This document shows positions 53,100 to 62,366 of a stretch of 64,000 nt of DNA, one piece after another. The translations under genes were made by a program, and so were the position numbers. The stretch is from CAVVGZ01 sp963747965 (lineage in GTDB: Bacteria; Chloroflexota; Anaerolineae; Anaerolineales; Anaerolineaceae), in the NCBI GenBank assembly GCA_963747965.1, contig CAVVGZ010000007.1, positions 186,001-250,000 of the forward strand. The letters run 5' to 3'. The notes beneath the pieces are model-generated. The model had not been told where the DNA came from. It did no database searches and saw only the letters and a program-made list of their open reading frames with translations. The stretch's first letter is position 1, and every line of letters begins with the position of its first letter.

Positions 53100-54455
53100 A
53101 TGAATAAGAAGTATATAAAAACCCTGTTGGTATTCATTACCATATTCATGCTGCTCCTGAATGGGTGTGGACCAGCACCAACGCCGCAAGTTGTTGAAGT
53201 TACAAAAATAGTTGAAGGGGAAGTCCAGACTGTGGTTATTACTGCAACACCAGCTCCAGTCGAGGAAGAAAAGCCAGCAGAATTACCAGAAAAGATTATT
53301 GTTGGCGCGCTACAGCCTTTGACCGGCAGCCATGCCCCATTCGGATCCGAAGCAAAAATTGGTATTGAGCTTGCTGTAAAGCATATCAATGAAGCAGGTG
53401 GAATCAAATCCATGGGTGGGATCCCATTAGAACTGGTTGTTGAGGATGCTGGTGAGAATGCTGATTCGGCACGTCTGGGCGCTGAAAGCATTATCAGCAA
53501 GCACCATCCCGTAGCGATATTTGGGACTTACATCTCCCGCATGACCGCTGCTGCTTCGGAAGTAACAGACCGCGAGCAAGTTTTCCTGATTGCCGATGCG
53601 CTTGTAGACAGCATCACCCAGATGGGACGCCGCTATCTCTTCCGACCAGGACCAAAAGCCAGCCAGCATGGTATGTCCGCAGTGCGGTTTGTTATGGAAA
53701 TGGCGGAGAAACAAGGCCTGACATTCACCAAGGTAGCCATTATCAATGAAGACTCGGCATTCGGGCGTGCCAATACAATGGGTGCCCTGGATGAAGCGAT
53801 CAACTGGGGTTTAACGACTGTGTACCAGAAGGAATACCCCTATGACATTACAGATGCGACCACGATCATCAACGACATTGAAAATTCCGGTGCCGATTTT
53901 ATTGTTCACTGCCCCTATTTCAACGACGCGATCGTGTTTGCCAATGGCTTCAGCGAATCGAACAAAATCCCCAAGTTTATTGCCGGAATGGGTGCCTGCG
54001 GGTACACCGATCCGCAATCCATCGAGCAATTGGGTGATAAGGCCAATATTTATACGAACACCTACAGCTATAACCCCGCTAAAGATACCGAACAAAACAA
54101 AAAATTTGTAGAAGATTTCAAAGCCCAGATGGGATACATCCCCACTGAAGGGGCAGGCATGAACTATTACGATGTCTGGACATTTAAGGAAGCCCTGGAG
54201 CTTTCCGGAACAATGTTCCCGGATGATCCCTTGAACCCAGAGAATCTGCGCTCTGCAATGCTTGCATTGGATTTGACCAGTGGTCCGGCGGTTGATACAT
54301 TCCCCGGAACCCGCATTGCCTTCACCGAGGCTGGGGACAATCCTGATGCAATTGCAGTCATCTACCAGGTTCAGGATGGAGAAATAAAGGTGGTCTGGCC
54401 GTTTGATGTTGCAGAAGCAGAAGCAATATTCCCAAGGCTGGATTCAACCTACTAA
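53100..54455 (+). CDS. Branched-chain amino acid-type ABC transporter substrate-binding lipoprotein
   Basis: A 451-aa periplasmic-binding-like lipoprotein of the LivK/HAAT family. The signal peptide ends in LLLNGC, then a Thr/Val/Glu/Pro-rich linker (TPQVVEVTKIVEGE, ATPAPVEEEK). The binding fold follows: IIVGALQPLTGSHAPFGSEA, IELAVKHINEAGGIKSMGG, VELVVEDAGE-type LVVEDAGENADSARLGAESI. The ligand could be branched-chain or other amino acids, amides or urea. First gene of a complete five-gene transporter; a long stem-loop separates it from livH. Confidence 0.9.
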   Translation: MNKKYIKTLLVFITIFMLLLNGCGPAPTPQVVEVTKIVEGEVQTVVITATPAPVEEEKPAELPEKIIVGALQPLTGSHAPFGSEAKIGIELAVKHINEAGGIKSMGGIPLELVVEDAGENADSARLGAESIISKHHPVAIFGTYISRMTAAASEVTDREQVFLIADALVDSITQMGRRYLFRPGPKASQHGMSAVRFVMEMAEKQGLTFTKVAIINEDSAFGRANTMGALDEAINWGLTTVYQKEYPYDITDATTIINDIENSGADFIVHCPYFNDAIVFANGFSESNKIPKFIAGMGACGYTDPQSIEQLGDKANIYTNTYSYNPAKDTEQNKKFVEDFKAQMGYIPTEGAGMNYYDVWTFKEALELSGTMFPDDPLNPENLRSAMLALDLTSGPAVDTFPGTRIAFTEAGDNPDAIAVIYQVQDGEIKVVWPFDVAEAEAIFPRLDSTY

Positions 54456-54518
54456 CAGGCAAAATGATTTTACTTTCACATTGAGGAACCAACCAAGAAA
54501 ATTTTGGCAAGTCTAAAA

Positions 54519-54561
54519 TGTGTACCTGGCTTCAACCTTATGGATAGAAGCCAGGTACACA
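54519..54561 (+). repeat. Intercistronic 15-bp stem-loop between binding protein and livH
   Basis: A perfect 15-bp stem (54519-54533 with 54547-54561) encloses a 13-nt loop; the arms contain GTGTACCTGGCTTC and GAAGCCAGGTACAC. No T-tract follows. Such structures often block 3' exonucleases and keep the binding-protein message more abundant than the permease message. Confidence 0.85.
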
Positions 54562-54580
54562 CGCATATTATGTCCAGGAA

Positions 54581-55456
54581 ATGGATTTGACAATTATGGA
54601 AAATCTTGCTCAGAATATCATCAATGGATTGATGATGGGAGGGATCTACGCCTTGATAGTACTAGGCCTTTCCATCATTTTCGGGGTGATGAATGTTGTT
54701 AATTTCGCCCACGGCGATTTCGTCATGTTATCCATGTATGGGACATTCCTGGTTGCAACCTGGTTGAACTGGGACGCAATAGCTACTCCGCTGATAACCT
54801 TTCCCGTCATGTTTCTTGTTGGAGTCATCACATATTATATCCTCATCCAACCAACCCTCCGTGAAAAATATGTAATGCAGATCGCTGTAACCGTTGGATT
54901 ACAGTATCTATTCAGAGCTCTCACTCAAATTGCATTTAAAGCCTCCCCGAGAGCATTAAATTTTTCCATTATCCAGGGGAATATAGAAATAGGGGGCTTG
55001 ACCATACTATCCTCCAGGCTCATCTCATTTGCTGTCAGTCTGCTGGTTATCCTGGCAGTATATATTTTCCTATCAAAATCCTGGGCCGGTAAAGCCATCC
55101 GGGCTGCCTCGGATGATCTGGATGTGGCTTCGCTTGTAGGCGTGAATTATCATCGTACCTATGCGATCACATTCGGCCTTGGAACCGGCTTGACCGCAGT
55201 TGCCGGGGGACTATTAATGACGTTTCAGCAAGTAGGACCATTAATGGGGATGAGTTTTGGCTTATTGAGTTGGGTGGTCCTGGCAATGGCTGGACTCGGC
55301 TCCACTTCCGGAGTATTAATTTCTGGATTAATCGTTGGTGTGGCTGAGTCACTCGCAATTGCATATTGGGATCCCCGCGCCCGCCTTCTGGTTGTATATA
55401 TGCTTTTCATCCTGGTACTCTGGATAAAACCCAGAGGATTGTTTGGGAGGAAATAG
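54581..55456 (+). CDS. livH: Branched-chain amino acid ABC transporter permease LivH
   Basis: A 291-aa inner-membrane permease: IINGLMMGGIYALIVLGLSI at the N-terminus, VMNVVNFAHGDFVMLSMYGT and the coupling loop AIRAASDDLDVASLVGVNYHR. About eight helices. An ATG at 54596 is an alternative start, since the ribosome site for either is weak. livM begins 4 bp after the stop. Confidence 0.92.
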   Translation: MDLTIMENLAQNIINGLMMGGIYALIVLGLSIIFGVMNVVNFAHGDFVMLSMYGTFLVATWLNWDAIATPLITFPVMFLVGVITYYILIQPTLREKYVMQIAVTVGLQYLFRALTQIAFKASPRALNFSIIQGNIEIGGLTILSSRLISFAVSLLVILAVYIFLSKSWAGKAIRAASDDLDVASLVGVNYHRTYAITFGLGTGLTAVAGGLLMTFQQVGPLMGMSFGLLSWVVLAMAGLGSTSGVLISGLIVGVAESLAIAYWDPRARLLVVYMLFILVLWIKPRGLFGRK

Positions 55457-55460
55457 TGAG

Positions 55461-56480
55461 ATGAGATATCAATTGACTCCAAAAACAATATTTCTTACGG
55501 TTGGTCTCTTGCTGGCATTGATTTTGCCGCTTTTCTTTGGCAAAAACCAATATACCACTCTCCTGGCGACCAATGTATTGTTGTATGCAACCCTTGGAAC
55601 AGCCTGGAATATCATTGGCGGTATGGGCGGCCAATTTGACCTGTCTGCAGGTGCTTACTTGGGAATCGGCTCTTTTGTTGTCGGGACATTATTGATCAGG
55701 TTTGGATTCAGTCCCTGGATTACGATGTTCCTGGGTGCATTAATTGCTGTTGGTTTATCCCTGATGGTTGGTCTTCCTTTATTCCGGTTCAAGGTACGGG
55801 AAGTTTGGTACGCGCTTGCTTCTGCTGCTCTGGTGGAAGTGCTCAGGGTTCTCTTCATTATGTGGGAGGAAGTGGGAGGAGCTACCGAGCGGTTTCTGCC
55901 CATGTACTACGATGATTTTTCAAAGTTCACCCATATGCGTTTTTCATCCTATGTACCCTATTACTATATCCTGCTGGCAATGTTGATCTTTGCATATCTT
56001 GTTAATGTCCGTATCAGAAAGACGAGATTGGGTTATTCCCTGCTGGCGTTATCTGAAGAAGAAGATGCCGCTGCCGTACTGGGAGTAAATGTACGATTGT
56101 CGAAAATTAAAGCTCTCATGACCTATGCATTTATTGTCGGCCTGGTTGGAGGTGTGGACGTCTGCATCAAAGGAAATCTGCATGCCAGTTCCTTTAATGC
56201 AGTACAAAGTACAGAAGTTGCCATTTTGGGGATTGTTGGAGGTATAGGGATTACCCACGGACCCTTATTAGCGGCTTTATTCATGGTAAGCATACGTGAA
56301 TTGTTACGCGCCCAACTGGGTGGAGGGATGGAAGGGCTTTACATGGTGATATATGCGGTTGTATTAATCCTGATCGCCATTTTCCGGCCGGATGGAATTG
56401 CCGGGATATTGGAGAGTATATATAACCGGATTAAACCGAAAATTTCGGAGGAAAACAATGGCAGATTATCCGATGCTTAA
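55461..56480 (+). CDS. livM: Branched-chain amino acid ABC transporter permease LivM
   Basis: A 339-aa membrane permease: FGKNQYTTLLATNVLLYATL, TAWNIIGGMGGQFDLSAGAY and LGYSLLALSEEEDAAAVLGV (the coupling EAA-like loop, here AL.E.E.AA). The gene ends in a hydrophilic tail overlapping livG by 23 bp. Start is the ATG at 55461 behind GGGAGGAAA. Together with LivH it forms the translocation pore. Confidence 0.92.
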   Translation: MRYQLTPKTIFLTVGLLLALILPLFFGKNQYTTLLATNVLLYATLGTAWNIIGGMGGQFDLSAGAYLGIGSFVVGTLLIRFGFSPWITMFLGALIAVGLSLMVGLPLFRFKVREVWYALASAALVEVLRVLFIMWEEVGGATERFLPMYYDDFSKFTHMRFSSYVPYYYILLAMLIFAYLVNVRIRKTRLGYSLLALSEEEDAAAVLGVNVRLSKIKALMTYAFIVGLVGGVDVCIKGNLHASSFNAVQSTEVAILGIVGGIGITHGPLLAALFMVSIRELLRAQLGGGMEGLYMVIYAVVLILIAIFRPDGIAGILESIYNRIKPKISEENNGRLSDA

Positions 56481-57189
56481 GGTAGACTCCCTGACTGTTA
56501 AATTTGGCAACCTTGCGGCTGTGAATCATGTATCATTTGAGGTTGAAAAAGGGGAAATTGTTGGTTTGATAGGACCAAATGGGGCAGGAAAGACTACCTG
56601 TTTTAATGCCATTACCGGGTTAGTAAGTCCGCATTCTGGCAACGTGTTCTTTGAAGGACAAAAGATAGTCGGAGTACTTCCCCATGTGATTTGTAAGATG
56701 GGGATGTCACGTACCTTCCAGGTAATCCGTGCATTTAAAGACATGACCATCAGGGAAGCAATCCGGGTGGGTGCGTATAACCGGACTGCTGAAAAATTTG
56801 TGGATAGCAAGGTGAATGAAATCCTTGAATTTACCGGGCTTAAAAATCAGGCTGAAAAAAAATGTGCTGATCTGGGTCTGGCAACGCTGAGAAGGATAGA
56901 ACTGGCAAGGGCTTTGGCAACAGACCCAAAAATGCTCCTGCTTGATGAGACCGGAGCAGGATTGAATGCCTCTGAGTTGGATGAATTCATGACTCTTTTG
57001 CACAAAATCAACACAGACCGGGGAGTCACCCTGTGTGTTGTTGAACATATCATGCAAATGGTTATGGGGATTTGCCAGCGGATTTTTGTACTCGACTCCG
57101 GGGAATTAATTGCATCAGGGACCCCTGAGGAGATTGGTAGTAACAACAGGGTAATTGAAGCATACCTGGGAAAGCGAGAAGGATTATGA
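56458..57189 (+). CDS. livG: Branched-chain amino acid ABC transporter ATPase LivG
   Basis: A 243-aa ABC ATPase: Walker A IGPNGAGKTTCFNAI, the family segment HVICKMGMSRTFQVIRAFKD, signature LGLATLRRIELARALA (variant of LSGGQ), Walker B KMLLLDETGAGLNASELDEF and switch His VVEHIMQMVM. The signature C-loop (ADLGLATLRR) lacks the usual SGGQ, which is unusual. The ATG at 56458 follows GGAGGAAAAC. The frame upstream into livM was excluded. Confidence 0.92.
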   Translation: MADYPMLKVDSLTVKFGNLAAVNHVSFEVEKGEIVGLIGPNGAGKTTCFNAITGLVSPHSGNVFFEGQKIVGVLPHVICKMGMSRTFQVIRAFKDMTIREAIRVGAYNRTAEKFVDSKVNEILEFTGLKNQAEKKCADLGLATLRRIELARALATDPKMLLLDETGAGLNASELDEFMTLLHKINTDRGVTLCVVEHIMQMVMGICQRIFVLDSGELIASGTPEEIGSNNRVIEAYLGKREGL

Positions 57190-57893
57190 TCCTTAAAGTT
57201 GAGGGATTGCATTCAGGGTATTCAAAGGTCCCAGTTATCAGGGATTTAGAAATTGAGATTGCAGAGCGTGAAACCGTGGCGGTTATTGGTCCCAATGGAG
57301 CCGGCAAAAGTACATTGTTGAAAACACTCATGGGATTAGTGAAGGCGACCGCGGGAAAAATATTATTTGAAGGAACGGATATCTCCCACCTATCTACGGA
57401 CCTCATAACAAAAAAGGGTATTAGCCTGGTACCTGAAGGTGGGCGTCCATTTCCAAATATGTCCATATATGATAATTTGGTTATGGGAGCTTACGGAAAC
57501 CGTGAGATTCTCAAAAGCCCTGTGATTGAGGAAATGTATGAAATATTCCCCATATTAAAAAAACGCCAGGACCAATATGCACGTACATTAAGCGGCGGAG
57601 AAAGGCAGATGCTTTGCCTGGCAAGAGGATTAATTTCAAGACCGAAGATAATCATGCTTGACGAGCCTTCCCTGGGGTTGGCACCCAAATTAGTTGATGA
57701 AATTTACGAAAAAATCAAGGTTTTAAGGGAAGAATTTGGCTTGACAGTCCTATTAGTTGAACAAAACACAAGTTATGCTCTGGAACTGGCAACCCGAGCT
57801 TACGTCCTTGAAAATGGTCAGATTAAAATGCACGGTATGGCAGAAGAACTACGAACAAGTGAGCATATCAGGAAACATTACCTCGGAATTTAG
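57186..57893 (+). CDS. livF: Branched-chain amino acid ABC transporter ATPase LivF
   Basis: A 235-aa ABC ATPase: Walker A IGPNGAGKSTLLKTLMG, family motif ISLVPEGGRPFPNMSIYDNL, signature LSGGERQMLCLARGLI, Walker B IIMLDEPSLGLAPKLV and LLVEQNTSYALELA. The ATG overlaps the livG stop by 4 bp (ATGA). Unlike LivG, the signature is complete. A terminator hairpin lies 35 bp downstream. Confidence 0.95.
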   Translation: MILKVEGLHSGYSKVPVIRDLEIEIAERETVAVIGPNGAGKSTLLKTLMGLVKATAGKILFEGTDISHLSTDLITKKGISLVPEGGRPFPNMSIYDNLVMGAYGNREILKSPVIEEMYEIFPILKKRQDQYARTLSGGERQMLCLARGLISRPKIIMLDEPSLGLAPKLVDEIYEKIKVLREEFGLTVLLVEQNTSYALELATRAYVLENGQIKMHGMAEELRTSEHIRKHYLGI

Positions 57894-57928
57894 TACCGCA
57901 TATTTTGGTCATCAGGGTGTTTAATTTA

Positions 57929-57970
57929 ATTAAGGCCAGGCTACCGGGAAATCCGCTGCCTGGCCTTAAT
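57929..57970 (+). terminator. Bidirectional terminator between livF and the deoxynucleoside kinase
   Basis: A 13-bp perfect stem ATTAAGGCCAGGC (57929-57941) with GCCTGGCCTTAAT (57958-57970) and a 16-nt loop; AT-rich on both sides. It can stop transcription from both convergent genes. Confidence 0.85.
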
Positions 57971-57983
57971 AAATTAAATAACA

Positions 57984-58623
57984 TCATGAAAAAATTAAAC
58001 TCATCCTTACCTTCTAATTTCTCAAGGATGTGGTTGACGACGATGTCCAGGTGATGGGATTTGTGTACAAAGTCCAGATCATCCGATTTTATGGTGAGCA
58101 CGGGGCAACTTTCAAAGGTATTGATCCAATCGTCATAAAAACCATCCAGGAGTTCCAGGTATGCCGCATCAATTCCCGTCTCCATATCCCTGCCCCTTTG
58201 GTGGATCCGTTCTAAGAGCACACCCACGGGTGCCTTAAGGTATATCAGCAGGGATGGGGATGGTAATCCCTGAACGACAAGATTAAAAACACGCAGATAG
58301 GCTTCGTAATCCAGATCTGAAAGATTATTCAGTTGATGGAGTGCTCTGGCAAAAATGAATGCATCCTCATATATACTGCGATCGATGATGGCGGAATGAG
58401 GATCATTCCATAAATCAATTTGTTGTTCTGCGCGATGTCCTAAAAAGAAGATTTGCAAATGAAACGACCAGGTTTTCATGTCTGCATAAAAATTTGGAAG
58501 ATACGGATTGTCCGAGACAGACTCGTAAGCGGTTCGCCATCCAAGCCGCTCGCCTATCCTTTGGGTGAGAGAGGTTTTTCCCGATCCAATATTACCAGCA
58601 ACAAGAATAAGTCTTTTTGCCAT
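57984..58623 (-). CDS. Deoxynucleoside kinase (probable single-base frameshift at the C-terminus)
   Basis: A dNK-family kinase that phosphorylates deoxynucleosides for salvage. P-loop VAGNIGSGKTSLTQRIG (residues 9-25), the DR(S) motif SAIIDRSIYEDAFIFA, ERI-type arginine loop RIHQRGRDMETGIDAAYLEL. As read, the frame runs through the terminator to 57868 (251 aa). If one base is dropped from the six T at 57994-57989 it ends at 57984 as EGKDEFNFS (212 aa), the normal size, before the terminator. I take the shorter version as real. Confidence 0.75.
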
Positions 58624-58795
58624 AAATTATCCTCAGGATGTGATTAAAATGTTTGATTTAAGTATATACTAGCATCGGCTCTGGATCTGGAATGGTGTGA
58701 AATGGGTTTGTTTCTCCGTTGGTGGTATGATTTTTCCAGCTAATATACTGATGATTTAAACGACCAGGAATGGGAAGGATTGTTTAGACGAAGAA

Positions 58796-59552
58796 TCAGC
58801 CAAATCGTCCTGCCAGGTAATCCTGTGTCTTCTGGTTAGCCGGATTTAGAAATAATTCCTCACCCTTACCAAACTCAATAACCTCCCCTTGTAAGAAAAA
58901 TGCCGCATAATCAGCCATGCGGGCAGATTGTTGAGAATTATGTGGGGCGAGAATTATTGTAATTGTATTGGAGAGTTCATTTAGCAGGGATTCGATTTTT
59001 TTTGTCGAAATAGGGTCAAGGGCAGAAGTTGGCTCATCCAGAAGAATAATTTCAGGATTCAATACAAGCACCCGAGCGATACAAAGGCGCTGCTGCTGGC
59101 CACCTGAAAGGGTATTGGCAGGATCTTGCAATCGGTCATAGACCTCCTCCCAGAGAGCAACCTGGCGGAGTGCTTTTTCAACTGCAGAATCCAAAACCGA
59201 TTTTTTCCTTTCACCACCAACCTCTAATCCATAACTGACATTTTTGTAGATGGTTAATGGCAAAGGCACCGGCCGGGAAAAAACCATACCAATCTTCCTT
59301 CTTAATTGGATCACATCCAACCTGGGATCAAGGATATTTACTCCATTGATGGTTACCTTACCAGTAACGGTCTTTACATCAGCAAGGTCATTCAGCCTGT
59401 TGATCACCCTTAAAGAAAGTAGATTTTCCGCCACCCGATGGGCCAAATAATACGGTAACCGCATTGGACGGGATTTTCAGGTTGATATTCTTGAGACTTT
59501 CCGCCCCATCACCATAAGCCAGGGAGAGATTTTCAACAATGACTTTATCCAT
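58796..59552 (-). CDS. pstB: Phosphate ABC transporter ATP-binding protein PstB (single-base frameshift)
   Basis: The N-terminal frame from the ATG at 59552 reads VIVENLSLAYGDGAESLKNI and carries Walker A FGPSGGGKST. The second frame reads RVINRLNDLADVKTVTGK, the signature LSGGQQQRLCIARVLV, Walker B ILLDEPTSALDPISTKKIE and the switch His in LAPHNSQQSARMADYAAFF. Removing one T from the TTT at 59413-59415 joins them as GKSTFLRVINRL, giving 251 aa, the usual length. Most likely a sequence error. No phoU follows. Confidence 0.87.
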
Positions 59553-59557
59553 TCTTA

Positions 59558-60421
59558 TTACCACTGCCTCCTAGCCCTGGCTCTTGAGCGGATAACTGTG
59601 GCAATTATATTCATCCCAAGCACAAATGTGAGTAAAACGAGGGCTGTCCCATACTGGATCTCAATGGACATTCCGGGGACCTGGGTGGAAATGACAAATA
59701 AGTGGTAAGGAAGTGCCATGGTCTCATCAAGCGGTGAGCTTGGCAACATTGGCAGGAAGAATGCTGCTCCTGTGAATAGTATGGGGGCGGTTTCTCCAGC
59801 TGCACGTTCCAATCCCAGGATGACCCCTGTAATTATTCCAGGAATCCCCTGGGGAAGTACGATGCGGCGGATGGTCTCCCACTTGGTGGTGCCGAGAGAT
59901 ACACTTACCACACGGAACTCTGTCGGTACTGAACGAAGAGCTTCCTCCGATGCCGTAATAATTACCGGCAAAGTCATAATTGAGAGGGTTAACGAGGCAG
60001 CCAGAATACTACTGCCGATATTCAAGAATATCACAAACAAGCCGAGTCCAAAAAGACCAAAAACGACGGATGGAATACCAGCCAGATTAATCATCGATAC
60101 GCGGATCAATTGGGTCAGACGATTATCAGGGGCATATTCCGATAAATAGATGGCTGCTGCAACTCCCGGAGGGACAGAAAATAATGCGGTCCCCAAAGTA
60201 AGATAGATAGTACCCAATATGGCTGGGAAGATGCCGCCGGCTTTCATCCCATCACTTGGAAATCCTGTGAGAAATTCAAGGCTGATCACTGAAAGTCCCT
60301 GGACAAGGATATATATACCCAGGGCAATAATTGGTACGACGGTGATTAATGCCAGCAGGGATAAAGCAGAATAACCGATCTTTTGTTGGGTAATTCTATT
60401 GGAGGTAGGTTTTTGGTTCAT
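59558..60421 (-). CDS. pstA: Phosphate ABC transporter permease PstA
   Basis: A 287-aa permease with about six helices: SALSLLALITVVPIIALGIY, FPAILGTIYLTLGTALFSVP, AAAIYLSEYAPDNRLTQLIR and the coupling loop SLGTTKWETIRRIVLPQGIP (EAA motif). It pairs with PstC for phosphate uptake. pstB starts 5 bp after its stop. Confidence 0.94.
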   Translation of the reverse strand: MNQKPTSNRITQQKIGYSALSLLALITVVPIIALGIYILVQGLSVISLEFLTGFPSDGMKAGGIFPAILGTIYLTLGTALFSVPPGVAAAIYLSEYAPDNRLTQLIRVSMINLAGIPSVVFGLFGLGLFVIFLNIGSSILAASLTLSIMTLPVIITASEEALRSVPTEFRVVSVSLGTTKWETIRRIVLPQGIPGIITGVILGLERAAGETAPILFTGAAFFLPMLPSSPLDETMALPYHLFVISTQVPGMSIEIQYGTALVLLTFVLGMNIIATVIRSRARARRQW

Positions 60422-60428
60422 TTGTTTT

Positions 60429-61343
60429 CTAGGATAGCAATCTTTCAGAGCGTTTTACGATTCGGAAACTGACTAAATATGCAACAATGTTGATAATCAA
60501 TGAGAATAAGAAAAGTATGATACCGATCAGGAAAAGCATTTGATAATGGACACTTCCCGTGGCAACTTCACCCATTTCCGATGCAATGGTTGCGGTCATT
60601 GTTCGAACCGGTGCGAAGATTGCCTGGAAGCCTTGCGGCACAACCGGAGCGTTGCCCGTGACCATCATGACAGTCATCGTTTCCCCAATTACCCTTCCAA
60701 TTCCCAACATTACCGCTGTAATTACCCCCGACCTGGCAGCGGGAAGGGTTGCCCCCCAGATGGTTTGCCACGGTGTGGCTCCAAGTGCGAGTGAAGCCTG
60801 CCGGTATGATCCAGGTACTGTATTCAGGGAATCTTCTGTGATAGAAACGATTGTCGGAATTGCAGCCCAACCTAAAAGGATGGATCCAGTAAAAGCTGTC
60901 AACCCAGTAGGCAGATTAAAGGACTCCCGGATGAAAGGAACGATCACCTGGATGCCAATAAATCCCAGGACAACCGAAGGAACCCCTGCGAGAATCTCAA
61001 CCAGGGGTTTCAGGAATTCTTTTGCCCATTGCGGGGCAATTTCAGAAATATAGATACCTGTTCCTATACCCAGGGGTACTGCGACCAGAGTCGCACCAAT
61101 CATGACTGTAATCGATCCCAGGATTAATGGCCAGATGCTGAAATAAGATTCAATCGGGTACCAGTATTTCCCAAAAACACTGTCAAATGGGACACTATAG
61201 ATTGCCGGGAATCCCTCTTTAATCAGGAAAAGGCTGATGAGACTCACATAAAGGATACTTAGATAACCGGAGAACTGAATGATACGGGTAATGATGAATT
61301 CAGTTTTGGATTTCTTTCTCACCTGCGTGAAGGATGTGTCCAT
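60429..61343 (-). CDS. pstC: Phosphate ABC transporter permease PstC
   Basis: A 304-aa permease: WPLILGSITVMIGATLVAVP, GTGIYISEIAPQWAKEFLKP, EILAGVPSVVLGFIGIQVIV and coupling loop SLALGATPWQTIWGATLPAA. About six helices. The ATG shares the last base of the pstS stop (1-bp overlap at 61343), showing coupled translation. Confidence 0.94.
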   Translation of the reverse strand: MDTSFTQVRKKSKTEFIITRIIQFSGYLSILYVSLISLFLIKEGFPAIYSVPFDSVFGKYWYPIESYFSIWPLILGSITVMIGATLVAVPLGIGTGIYISEIAPQWAKEFLKPLVEILAGVPSVVLGFIGIQVIVPFIRESFNLPTGLTAFTGSILLGWAAIPTIVSITEDSLNTVPGSYRQASLALGATPWQTIWGATLPAARSGVITAVMLGIGRVIGETMTVMMVTGNAPVVPQGFQAIFAPVRTMTATIASEMGEVATGSVHYQMLFLIGIILFLFSLIINIVAYLVSFRIVKRSERLLS

Positions 61344-62233
61344 TAATCACCTGCAATAATTGGGACAAAACCAAGTTCTAAAACGATATCTTGGGCTTCT
61401 GAAGATAAAATCCAATTAATATATTTATTTATATATACCTCAGAATTTTTGTTGGTGTAGATATATAAGTCTCTGGAGATGGGATATTGGTTATTATTTA
61501 CGGTATTAACGCTGGGTATGATATAGGGAGATTTTGGGTCTTTAGCTACGGCAACCATTTTTACTTCATCCGTGATATAGCCTAATCCGTCGTAACCGAT
61601 GGCATGGGGGTTATCCCGAACCTCGGAAATTATCCCTTCGGATGATGGCAGTAGTAATGTCGTTGGTGAGAAAATTGATTTGTCTTCAGAATCACCCAGG
61701 CGTATTACTGTTTCCAGGAAATACACATGCGTGCCTGAATTGGTCTCTCTGGATAGGCGGACAATTGGGAGGTCGTCCCCACCGACTTCTTTCCAGTTGT
61801 TGATTTCTCCCTTATAAATACCTGATATTTGCTGTAAAGTTAATTCACCAACTGGATTGGAGGGATTTACTATTACAGCAATCGCATCCCTTGCGACAAC
61901 TATCTCTTCAGGTAAAACCCCATTTTTTACGGCTTCTTCATATTCGATGGGTTTTAATTCCCGGGAGGCATTTGCTAAATCGGTGGTTCCATTAATAAGC
62001 GAAGTGATCCCTGTCCCAGACCCGCCTCCGCTGACAGAGATATTAACATCCGAATTTAGCATCTGGTACTGTTCTGCCCAGGCAAGGGCTAAATTTACCA
62101 TGGTATCAGAGCCCTTGTTTTTTATGGTATGGACTTCTGAGGACGCACCGGTCTGTTCATTCGCCCGGTTGGAGCACCCAGAACAGGTAAGTACCAGAAT
62201 ACCAATCAGGATATAAATAATTGATGATTTCAC
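61343..62233 (-). CDS. pstS: Phosphate-binding lipoprotein PstS
   Basis: A 296-aa lipoprotein. Signal peptide with lipobox LTCSGC, then the phosphate-binding fold: KNKGSDTMVNLALAWAEQY, ISVSGGGSGTGITSLINGTT, DLANASRELK, VARDAIAVIVNPSNPVGELT and LSRETNSGTHVYFLE. Start is GTG at 62233. First gene of the pst operon; delivers phosphate to PstCAB. Confidence 0.95.
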   Translation of the reverse strand: MKSSIIYILIGILVLTCSGCSNRANEQTGASSEVHTIKNKGSDTMVNLALAWAEQYQMLNSDVNISVSGGGSGTGITSLINGTTDLANASRELKPIEYEEAVKNGVLPEEIVVARDAIAVIVNPSNPVGELTLQQISGIYKGEINNWKEVGGDDLPIVRLSRETNSGTHVYFLETVIRLGDSEDKSIFSPTTLLLPSSEGIISEVRDNPHAIGYDGLGYITDEVKMVAVAKDPKSPYIIPSVNTVNNNQYPISRDLYIYTNKNSEVYINKYINWILSSEAQDIVLELGFVPIIAGD

Positions 62234-62246
62234 CGTTATGATTATA
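62234..62246 (-). promoter_or_regulatory. -10 region of the pst operon, leaderless start
   Basis: TATAAT at 62246-62241 (minus strand) predicts transcription start at 62234, 1 nt before the GTG. The -35 region is poor, consistent with activator (PhoB-type) dependence, but I could not identify a Pho box. Confidence 0.5.
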
Positions 62247-62366
62247 TCGAATTACTGCCGAGAATTTTAATAAAAACCCAATATATTCCGGAAATTGTTA
62301 TTAATGATTTACAAATATTTGATTGATTACACTATCCTGTGATACGGCGAAATACACCTGAATATG

